The notes under the pieces: model-generated
The model's input: the letters and a program-made list of their open reading frames with translations, nothing else
What the model was told of the DNA's origin: nothing
The model's database searches: none
Position numbers and translations under genes: made by a program
Assembly: GCF_000518645.1 (NCBI RefSeq)
Contig: NZ_JADZ01000004.1
Coordinates: 186,001-250,000 of the forward strand
Length of the DNA stretch: 64,000 nucleotides
Direction of reading: 5' to 3'
DNA from: Curvibacter gracilis ATCC BAA-807
GTDB lineage: Bacteria > Pseudomonadota > Gammaproteobacteria > Burkholderiales > Burkholderiaceae_C
Shown: piece by piece, positions 17,749 to 23,830 of the stretch
Numbering within the stretch: the stretch's first letter is position 1
How the letters are laid out: the number at the start of each line of letters is the position of its first letter

Positions 17749-17751
17749 ACA

Positions 17752-17822
17752 CGTGTCGGTTGCAGCCTGAGCTTGATGCCCCGGCTGCCTGCACCGACAC
17801 GGCAACACCCCCTTTGATTTTT
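17752..17822 (+). terminator. Terminator-like hairpin in the nirB leader
   Basis: CGTGTCGGT (17752-17760) pairs with ACCGACACG (17793-17801). Inside, GCAGCC (17762-17767) pairs with GGCTGC (17783-17788). A T-rich tract follows at 17813-17822 after an 11-nt gap, so this is a less tidy terminator than the one in the transporter leader. It starts 3 nt after hairpin 2, which fits an attenuator relieved by antiterminator binding. Confidence 0.55.
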
Positions 17823-17900
17823 CCATCCATGGCAGGCTCGGCACTTCACGCCCGGCCCGCCGGTGCGCCGCGCCGCGCACTTCATTCAGGAGCACGCAAC

Positions 17901-20417
17901 ATGAAAATCATCGTCGTCGGACATGGCATGGTGGGCCACAAATTTCTCGAGAGCCTGGCCGAAGCCGGCCTGCCGGGTGCGCAGGTCACCGTGCTGTGCG
18001 AAGAGCCGCGCCCCGCTTACGACCGGGTGCACCTGTCGGAGTTCTTTGCCGGCAAGTCGGCGCAGGATCTGTCGCTGGTCGAGCCCGGCTTTTTCGAGCG
18101 CACCGGCTTCAGCCTGCGCCTGGCGGCACGCGCTGCCTCCATCGACCGCAACGCCCGCACCGTGACCCTGGTCGATGGCCAGGTGCTGGCCTATGACAAG
18201 CTGGTGCTGGCCACCGGCTCCAGCCCCTTCGTGCCCCCGGTGCCGGGCCATGACCGGGCCGACTGCTTTGTCTACCGCACCATCGAAGACCTGGAGGCCA
18301 TGACCGAGTGCGGTGCCCGGGCCCGAAGCGGGGTGGTGGTGGGTGGCGGCCTGCTGGGCCTGGAGTGTGCCAAGGCCTTGCGCGACCTGGGCCTGCAGAC
18401 CCATGTGGTCGAGTTTGCCCCGCGCCTGATGGCCGTGCAGGTCGACGAGGGCGGTGGCCGCGTGCTGCGCCACAAGATCGAGGCCCTGGGCCTGCAGGTG
18501 CACACGCAGAAGAACACGCTGCAGATCATCGACGGCGAGACGGCGCGCCACCGCATGGTGTTTGCCGATGGCAGCCACCTCGAAGCCGACATGATCGTGT
18601 TCTCCGCCGGCATTCGCCCGCGTGACGAGCTGGCCCGTGCCAGCGGCCTCAACCTGGGGCCGCGTGGCGGCATCGAGATCGACAGCGAGTGCCGCACCAG
18701 CGATCTGGACATCTACGCCATCGGCGAGTGCGCCGCCTGGAACGGCCAGACCTTCGGCCTGGTGGCCCCGGGCTACGACATGGCCCGCGTGGCCGCCCGC
18801 CACCTGGCCGGGCAGGACGATGTGGCCTTTGTGGGTGCCGACATGAGCACCAAGCTCAAGCTGATGGGTGTGGATGTGGCCAGCATCGGTGACGCCCACG
18901 GCAAGACCCCGGGCAGCCGCAGCTTCCAGTTCAGCGACGAGATCGCCCAGGTCTACAAGAAGATCGTCATCAGCGAAGACGGCAAGCGCCTGCTGGGCGC
19001 GGTGCTGGTGGGCAATGCCGATGAGTACGGCACCTTGCTGCAGATGGCCCTGAACGGCATCGAACTGCCCAAGAACCCCGAGTTCCTGATCCTGCCCAGC
19101 AGCGAGGGCCAGGCCAAGCCCGGCCTGGGCCCGGACGCGCTGCCCGCCAGCGCCCAGATCTGCTCGTGCAACAGCGTGACCAAGGCCCAGATCTGCGACG
19201 CCGTGGCCGGCGGCGTGACCAGCATCGGCGAGCTCAAGGCCTGCACCAAGGCCGGCGCCACCTGCGGCGGCTGCGTGCCCCTGGCCACCCAGGTCATGAA
19301 GCTGGAGATGAAGAAGCAGGGCCTGGCTGTGAACAACCACCTGTGCGAACACTTTGCCTACTCGCGCCAGGAGATCTACCACCTGATCCGTGTCGGCAAG
19401 ATCCGCAGCTTTGACGAGCTGCTGGCGGCCCACGGCAAGGGCCTGGGCTGCGACATCTGCAAGCCCGCGGCGGCCAACATGCTGGCCTCGTGCTGGAACG
19501 AGTTCGTGCTCAAGAAAGACCTGGCCAGCCTGCAAGACAGCAACGATTACTACCTGGGCAACATCCAGAAAGACGGCTCTTACTCGGTGGTGCCGCGCAT
19601 GCCGGCCGGCGAGGTCACGCCCGACGGCCTGATCGCCGTGGGGCAGGTGGCCAAGAAGTACGGCCTGTACACCAAGATCACCGGCGGCCAGCGGGTCGAC
19701 CTGTTCGGCGCCCGGGTGGAGCAACTGCCCGCCATCTGGGAGGAGCTGATCGCCGCCGGCTTCGAGTCGGGCCATGCCTACGGCAAGTCGCTGCGCACCG
19801 TGAAAAGCTGCGTCGGCTCCACTTGGTGCCGCTATGGCGTGGGCGACAGCGTGGGCCTGGCCGTGCTGCTGGAGAACCGCTACAAGGGCTTGCGCTCGCC
19901 GCACAAGATCAAGTTCGGTGTCTCGGGCTGCACCCGCGAATGCGCCGAGGCCCAGGGCAAGGACGTGGGCGTCATCGCCACCGACAAGGGCTGGAACCTG
20001 TATGTGTGCGGCAACGGCGGCATGAAGCCGCGCCACGCCGAGCTGCTGGCCTCCGACCTGAGCCAGGACGAGCTGATCCGCACCATCGACCGCTTTCTGA
20101 TGTTCTATGTGCGCACCGCCGACCGCCTGCAGCGCACCAGCACCTGGCGCGAAAGCCTGGAGGGCGGCCTGGCCTACCTGAAAGACGTGCTGTTGCAAGA
20201 CAGCCTGGGCCTGGGCGCCGAACTCGAAGCCCAGATGCAGCAGGTGGTCGACACCTATGCCTGCGAATGGAAGGCCGCCGTGACCGACCCGGCCACGCGC
20301 CAGCGTTTCCGCTCTTTCGTGAACAGCGATCAGCCCGACGAGCACATCGTGTTCGTCGAGGAGCGCGGCCAGATCCGGCCCGCCCGCGCTGAAGAGCGTA
20401 CCGGCACACCGGCCTGA
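17901..20417 (+). CDS. nirB: Assimilatory nitrite reductase (NAD(P)H), large subunit
   Basis: The 838-aa protein has an N-terminal FAD/NAD-binding oxidoreductase (IIVVGHGMVGHKFLESL at the start), a BFD-type [2Fe-2S] domain with C421-x-C423 ... C455-x2-C458, and a siroheme/[4Fe-4S] sulfite-nitrite reductase half with C637-x5-C643 and C677-x3-C681. All cofactor residues are present. With NirD it reduces nitrite to ammonia in the cytoplasm using reduced pyridine nucleotide. The ATG at 17901 has an AGGAG site; open frame upstream of it runs through the leader and is not coding. nirD follows after 34 bp. Regulation is probably NtrC/sigma-54 plus ANTAR antitermination, as in the Klebsiella nas system. 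Confidence 0.96.
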   Translation: MKIIVVGHGMVGHKFLESLAEAGLPGAQVTVLCEEPRPAYDRVHLSEFFAGKSAQDLSLVEPGFFERTGFSLRLAARAASIDRNARTVTLVDGQVLAYDKLVLATGSSPFVPPVPGHDRADCFVYRTIEDLEAMTECGARARSGVVVGGGLLGLECAKALRDLGLQTHVVEFAPRLMAVQVDEGGGRVLRHKIEALGLQVHTQKNTLQIIDGETARHRMVFADGSHLEADMIVFSAGIRPRDELARASGLNLGPRGGIEIDSECRTSDLDIYAIGECAAWNGQTFGLVAPGYDMARVAARHLAGQDDVAFVGADMSTKLKLMGVDVASIGDAHGKTPGSRSFQFSDEIAQVYKKIVISEDGKRLLGAVLVGNADEYGTLLQMALNGIELPKNPEFLILPSSEGQAKPGLGPDALPASAQICSCNSVTKAQICDAVAGGVTSIGELKACTKAGATCGGCVPLATQVMKLEMKKQGLAVNNHLCEHFAYSRQEIYHLIRVGKIRSFDELLAAHGKGLGCDICKPAAANMLASCWNEFVLKKDLASLQDSNDYYLGNIQKDGSYSVVPRMPAGEVTPDGLIAVGQVAKKYGLYTKITGGQRVDLFGARVEQLPAIWEELIAAGFESGHAYGKSLRTVKSCVGSTWCRYGVGDSVGLAVLLENRYKGLRSPHKIKFGVSGCTRECAEAQGKDVGVIATDKGWNLYVCGNGGMKPRHAELLASDLSQDELIRTIDRFLMFYVRTADRLQRTSTWRESLEGGLAYLKDVLLQDSLGLGAELEAQMQQVVDTYACEWKAAVTDPATRQRFRSFVNSDQPDEHIVFVEERGQIRPARAEERTGTPA

Positions 20418-20451
20418 TGTGGGCCCACCCTTGAACTGGAGATCCTCAGCC

Positions 20452-20790
20452 ATGAACACCGAAACCCTGAACTGGACCGCCGTCTGCGCGGTGGACGACA
20501 TCCTGCCCAACACCGGCGTGTGTGCCCGCCTGGGGCGCCACCATGTGGCCATCTTCCGCGTGGGCCACAACGCGCTGTATGCGATCGACAACATCGACCC
20601 GGTGTCGCATGCCAGCGTGATGTCGCGCGGCCTGGTGGGCAGCCTGGGCGAGCGCACCGTGGTGGCCTCGCCGCTGTACAAGCAGCACTTCGATCTGCGC
20701 AACGGCGAGTGCCTGGAAGACCCGGCCCTGTCGGTGCGTGCCTATGCCGTGCGCGTGGAGCAGGACCGGGTGCTGCTGGCCGCGGCCTGA
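20452..20790 (+). CDS. nirD: Nitrite reductase small subunit
   Basis: The 112-aa product is a Rieske-fold NirD: WTAVCAVDDILPNTGVCARLG, an IFRVG strand, the NIDPVSHASVMSRG loop, and SPLYKQHFDLRNGECLED. The usual Rieske Cys/His ligands are absent (SHA and YKQH replace CxH and CxxH), which is normal for NirD and shows it is not an electron carrier. The ATG is preceded by GGAG. It follows nirB in the same operon. Confidence 0.94.
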   Translation: MNTETLNWTAVCAVDDILPNTGVCARLGRHHVAIFRVGHNALYAIDNIDPVSHASVMSRGLVGSLGERTVVASPLYKQHFDLRNGECLEDPALSVRAYAVRVEQDRVLLAAA

Positions 20791-20822
20791 GCGTGACCTT
20801 GTTCAAGCCCCACAAAGCTGAG

Positions 20823-22160
20823 ATGAACCCTGTCGAGCCCCCTGTTTTGGCAACACAATATGGCTCCATGCACCAGTCCGTTTCTCAGCTCGTCCTGCGA
20901 GCCAAGCAACTCGAGATCGAGGCCCTGCGCCACCTGGAGGCCCGTGTCCAGCTGGCTGGCATCGTCGGCCAGTTGATCGACGCCCTGCAGCGCGAGCGCG
21001 GGGCCAGCAGCGTGTTTCTGGCCTCGGAGGGCGCGCGCTTCGGCGCCGAGCGCGAGGCCGCCTGCGCTGTCACCCAACCCCTGGAGGCCCTGCTGCGCGC
21101 CCAGGTCGAAGCCCAGATGGCGCCCGAGCAGGGCGCCTCGGCACGCCTGCTGTCGCTGATGGCCTGGGCCCTGCTCGACCTGGAGGCCCTGGCCGCGCTG
21201 CGCTACCAGATCGAGCGCCGGGCCTTCAGCGCCAGCGATGCCGTGGGCGCCTACAGCCGCCTGATTGCCGGGCTGCTGGAGCTGGTGTTCTACATGGCCG
21301 ATGCGGCCCCCTACCCCGAGGTGTCGCGCCTGCTGGTGGCCTTTGTGCACCTGGTGCAGGGCAAGGAGACGGCCGGCCAGGAGCGGGCCGTGGGAGCGCA
21401 GCTGTTTGCCTCGGGCCTGTGCCGCGACGAGCAGCAGCAACGCCTGGTGCACCTGATTGACGCGCAGGAGCGCAGCCTGCGCCTGTTCGAAGAGTTTGCC
21501 GAGCCCGAGCTGCGCCAGCGCTGGCAGCAACTGCAGCTCAGCCCCAACACGGCCATGCTCGAGCGCCTGCGCCGCAGCCTGTGCATGGCCCGCGACGGCG
21601 CCGCCCTGGAGCCCTCTCTCAGCGAGACCTGGTTCGAGGTGGCCAGCGAGCGCATCGCCCAGCTGTGGCAACTGCAACAGGGCTTGCTCGACTGCCTGCA
21701 CCAGGCCTGCGAGAGCCAGATCCAGCGCGCCCAGAGCGACTTGCAGGATTCGGCCGGCCTGTTGCGCCAGTTGCGCGACAACCCGCCGCCGCGTGCCCAC
21801 GAGGCGGACCGCTTCTTTCAGCCCAGTGGCCTGGCCCAGCCCGCCATCCCTGAGGCCGGCGCGGGCGCGGCCGACCCCGGCTCGGCCGCCTCGCTGGCCG
21901 GCCTGCTGCAGGCCCAGTCTGAGCGGCTGGCGCGCATGGAGGTCGAGCTCGATGCGGCGCGCCGTGCCCTGCACGAGCGCAAGATCATCGAGCGCGCCAA
22001 GGGGGCCCTGATGGCCCGCCTGGGCCTCACCGAAGAGGCCGCCTTCCGCGCCCTGCAAAAAGCCTCCATGGACCACAACCGCCGCCTGCTCGACGTGGCC
22101 GAAGCCACGCTCAGCCTGCCCGACATGGTGGCACCGGCGCAGCGTGGTGTGCGGCCTTGA
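20823..22160 (+). CDS. nasR: NIT-ANTAR nitrate/nitrite-responsive antiterminator
   Basis: The 445-aa protein has an N-terminal all-helical NIT domain (about 40-290; contains LIDALQRERGASSVFLASEG) and a C-terminal ANTAR domain (about 375-435; ERKIIERAKGALMARLGLTEEAAFRALQKASMDHNR). NasR of Klebsiella has this architecture: NIT binds nitrate or nitrite and ANTAR binds a two-hairpin leader RNA to prevent termination. Start is uncertain: ATG 20823 is chosen; GTG 20793 and ATG 20868 are in frame. It lies 32 bp after nirD, likely same operon. Two candidate RNA targets are present at 17696 and 22840. Confidence 0.9.
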   Translation: MNPVEPPVLATQYGSMHQSVSQLVLRAKQLEIEALRHLEARVQLAGIVGQLIDALQRERGASSVFLASEGARFGAEREAACAVTQPLEALLRAQVEAQMAPEQGASARLLSLMAWALLDLEALAALRYQIERRAFSASDAVGAYSRLIAGLLELVFYMADAAPYPEVSRLLVAFVHLVQGKETAGQERAVGAQLFASGLCRDEQQQRLVHLIDAQERSLRLFEEFAEPELRQRWQQLQLSPNTAMLERLRRSLCMARDGAALEPSLSETWFEVASERIAQLWQLQQGLLDCLHQACESQIQRAQSDLQDSAGLLRQLRDNPPPRAHEADRFFQPSGLAQPAIPEAGAGAADPGSAASLAGLLQAQSERLARMEVELDAARRALHERKIIERAKGALMARLGLTEEAAFRALQKASMDHNRRLLDVAEATLSLPDMVAPAQRGVRP

Positions 22161-22199
22161 GCACAGCCTAGCGGCGACCACTTGGAAACCTTTGTGATG

Positions 22200-22227
22200 T
22201 TGCCGTTGCACCGGGTTCACCTATGAT
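22200..22227 (+). promoter_or_regulatory. Sigma-70 promoter of the DUF5397-VapD pair
   Basis: TTGCCG (22200-22205) and TATGAT (22222-22227) are spaced by 16 bp, 33 bp before the DUF5397 ATG. GGGAG serves as the ribosome-binding site. It is one of the few classical housekeeping promoters visible here and supports independent transcription of the pair. Confidence 0.62.
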
Positions 22228-22257
22228 CTTGGTGGATTTCTCCACGGGAGCACTGTC

Positions 22258-22458
22258 ATGCACGCTGTTGTTGCACCGCCCGCCGTCCCGGTGGGCAAGA
22301 TCAAGAGTTTCGGCCTTTTGGGGCCTCAGTACGAAGTCGGGCAGGCTTTGAATCCCCTGGACGACGGGGATTGGATGGTAGAGGTCACGCTGGTTGAAAC
22401 AGGCGAGAAGGTGGCCTATCGATGGACGCGCTTGCGCAATGACCCGGATGCGCACTGA
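22258..22458 (+). CDS. DUF5397-like small protein, putative antitoxin of VapD
   Basis: The 66-aa product has the segments VGKIKSFGLLGPQYEVGQAL and MVEVTLVETGEKVAYRW, which resemble DUF5397 proteins commonly encoded directly upstream of vapD. The stop TGA shares its last base with the ATG of vapD (TGATG), so translation is coupled. By gene order this is the cognate antitoxin, comparable to VapX of Haemophilus; sequence identity to VapX is not evident. No DNA-binding motif is visible. Confidence 0.6.
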   Translation: MHAVVAPPAVPVGKIKSFGLLGPQYEVGQALNPLDDGDWMVEVTLVETGEKVAYRWTRLRNDPDAH

Positions 22459-22736
22459 TGTACGCACTGGCCTTCGATCTGGTGGTGGCCGACACAGAGA
22501 AGCACCACCCCAAAGGGGTGACACAGGCATATACCGACATTGGATCCGTTCTGATCGAGCTGGGCTTTCGTCGCGTGCAAGGCAGTCTGTACGTGACCGA
22601 CAACGAAGACATGGCAGAACTTTTTCTGGCCATTCAGGCGCTGAAGGCCAAGCCCTGGTTTCCGAAATCGGTGCGCGACATCCGAGCCTTCCGCATCGAG
22701 CAATGGTCGGACTTCACCGCCCTGGTGAAGGCGTGA
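22458..22736 (+). CDS. vapD: VapD-family endoribonuclease-like toxin
   Basis: The 92-aa product fits the VapD family along its whole length: MYALAFDLVVADTEKHHPKG at the start, then YTDIGSVLIELGFRRVQGSLY and DIRAFRIEQWSDFT. VapD has a Cas2-like ferredoxin fold and some members cleave RNA; Asp7 and the R-R-V-Q-G-S-L-Y strand are in the expected places. It is paired with a DUF5397 gene under its own promoter and sits between nasR and the nitrite transporter, so it may be a recent insertion. No mobile-element ends are visible. Confidence 0.85.
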   Translation: MYALAFDLVVADTEKHHPKGVTQAYTDIGSVLIELGFRRVQGSLYVTDNEDMAELFLAIQALKAKPWFPKSVRDIRAFRIEQWSDFTALVKA

Positions 22737-22782
22737 GGGCGGTGCTGCCCCCTCAACGACCATGCGGCACCAAGGCGGTGCA
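22713..22782 (+). promoter_or_regulatory. Two NtrC-like boxes upstream of the FNT transporter
   Basis: GGCACC-N5-GGTGCA (22766-22782) matches the NtrC consensus at 11 of 12 specified bases. TTCACC-N5-GGTGAA (22713-22729), inside the end of vapD, is a perfect inverted repeat matching 10 of 12. Centres lie about 62 and 115 bp upstream of the predicted sigma-54 transcription start. Confidence 0.6.
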
Positions 22783-22809
22783 TTGGGCACCTCTTGTGGA
22801 CCGAACTGC

Positions 22810-22825
22810 AGGCACAAAAACTGCT
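22810..22825 (+). promoter_or_regulatory. Sigma-54 (-24/-12) promoter of the FNT transporter
   Basis: AGGCACA-AAAA-CTGCT has GG (22811-22812), ten bases and GC (22823-22824). It differs from the nirB promoter at only a few bases, sharing AGGCAC and CTGCTT. Predicted transcription start is near 22836, just before the hexaloop hairpin at 22840. Confidence 0.68.
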
Positions 22826-22839
22826 TGTCCTTGCATGAG

Positions 22840-22857
22840 CAAGCTAATGGCGGCTTG
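22840..22857 (+). promoter_or_regulatory. ANTAR-type hexaloop hairpin in the FNT leader
   Basis: CAAGCT (22840-22845) pairs with GGCTTG (22852-22857), a U-G pair closing the six-base loop AATGGC, with A1 and G4 as in ANTAR target hairpins. Position relative to the promoter matches hairpin 1 of the nirB leader. A competing pairing, TGGCGG (22848-22853) with CCGCCA (22861-22866), would disrupt it. I did not find a second A1/G4 hexaloop before the terminator. Confidence 0.6.
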
Positions 22858-22906
22858 ATCCCGCCACACCGGCCCCGGCCGGGTGTGAGCCCAGACCCCG
22901 CGGATG

Positions 22907-22964
22907 ATGGCGTCCCGTGAATCCCGACCCTGATCGGTGATCCCACGGCGACGCCATTTTTTTT
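22907..22964 (+). terminator. Intrinsic terminator (attenuator) in the FNT leader
   Basis: ATGGCGTC-CCGTG (22907-22919) pairs with CACGG-C-GACGCCAT (22944-22957), with an inner CCGA/TCGG stem, followed by eight T (22957-22964). It lies 45 bp upstream of the FNT start codon and downstream of the gene's own promoter, so full transcription needs read-through. That is expected for an ANTAR-controlled attenuator. It could also terminate vapD transcripts. Confidence 0.85.
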
Positions 22965-23009
22965 CCGCGCCTTCGATCCCGCTTTCACACTGCTTTTCAA
23001 GGAAGTGCC

Positions 23010-23816
23010 ATGGCCTACCTCGCTCCTGCCGAATTCGTCACCAAGATGGTCGACGCTGGCGAATCCAAGCTCTTGATGTCCACCCGCGACACGCTGATCC
23101 GGTCCTACATGGCCGGTGCCATCCTGGCCCTGGCCGCGGCCTTCGCGGTCAGTGTCAACGTCAACACCGGCAACCCCCTGATTGGGGCGCTGCTGTTCCC
23201 GGTCGGCTTTTGCATGCTCTACCTGATGGGCTTCGATCTGTTGACGGGCGTCTTCACGCTGGCGCCGCTGGCCGTGTTCGACCGTCGTCCCGGGGCCACC
23301 TGGGGCGGCGTGATGCGCAACTGGGGCCTGGTCTTTGTGGGCAACTTTGCCGGCGCGCTCACGGTGGCCGTCTTCATGGCCATCATCTTCACCTTCGGCT
23401 TTTCCGAGGCGCCCAATGCCATCGGGCAGAAGATCGGTTCGATCGGTGAGGGTCGCACCGTGGGCTATGCGGCCCACGGCGCTGCCGGCATGCTGACCCT
23501 GTTCATCCGCGGGGTGATGTGCAACTGGATGGTCTCCACCGGCGTGGTGGCGGCCATGATGTCCACCAGCGTGTCGGGCAAGGTCATCGGCATGTGGATG
23601 CCCATCCTGGTGTTCTTCTACATGGGCTTCGAACACTCCATCGTGAACATGTTCCTGTTCCCCTCGGGCCTGATGCTGGGTGGGCATTTCACGATCATGG
23701 ACTACCTGATCTGGAACGAGATCCCCACCGTGCTGGGCAACGCGCTGGGTGGCCTGACCTTTGTGGGGGCCACCCTGTACTCCACCCACTACAAGACGGC
23801 CCCCAAGCGCGCCTGA
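23010..23816 (+). CDS. Formate/nitrite transporter (FNT) family channel
   Basis: The 268-aa protein has six predicted transmembrane helices and FNT hallmarks: an AxxxxxAxxFAVSVNVNTGNP first helix, the GFDLLTGVFTL half-helix, MCNWMVSTGVV, and M-G-F-E-H-S-I-V-N-M-F with the central pore histidine. Length matches NirC/FocA. Because the leader appears under nitrogen and nitrate control and nirBD lie close by, nitrite import (NirC-like) is more likely than formate. GGAAG precedes the ATG. The PP2C-kinase gene follows 14 bp downstream, probably in the same operon. Confidence 0.9.
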   Translation: MAYLAPAEFVTKMVDAGESKLLMSTRDTLIRSYMAGAILALAAAFAVSVNVNTGNPLIGALLFPVGFCMLYLMGFDLLTGVFTLAPLAVFDRRPGATWGGVMRNWGLVFVGNFAGALTVAVFMAIIFTFGFSEAPNAIGQKIGSIGEGRTVGYAAHGAAGMLTLFIRGVMCNWMVSTGVVAAMMSTSVSGKVIGMWMPILVFFYMGFEHSIVNMFLFPSGLMLGGHFTIMDYLIWNEIPTVLGNALGGLTFVGATLYSTHYKTAPKRA

Positions 23817-23830
23817 AGCAGCCTTGCCCC

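Larger units (their letters stand above)
17542..17900. other. nirB control region (359 bp)
   Basis: This gene-free stretch holds, in order, two NtrC-like boxes (17547-17584), a -24/-12 promoter (17667-17682), two hexaloop hairpins (17696-17748), a terminator-like hairpin and T-tract (17752-17822), and a good SD before the nirB ATG. Each is listed separately. Confidence 0.75.

Noticed and set aside
17694-17900. An in-frame N-terminal extension of nirB beginning upstream of 17901
   Set aside because: It runs through the leader hairpins, has no SD and does not resemble NirB; ATG 17901 has AGGAG and the conserved N-terminus.
17886-20702. A 938-codon open frame on the minus strand opposite nirB
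   Set aside because: Same shadow effect; the translation is His/Gln/Ala-rich and without domains, whereas nirB has all cofactor motifs.
22793-22812. A hairpin with loop ACCGAA (A1, G4) upstream of the FNT gene, considered as the first ANTAR hairpin
   Set aside because: It lies upstream of, and partly overlaps, the predicted sigma-54 promoter at 22810, so it would not be in the RNA; its stem also needs three wobble pairs.
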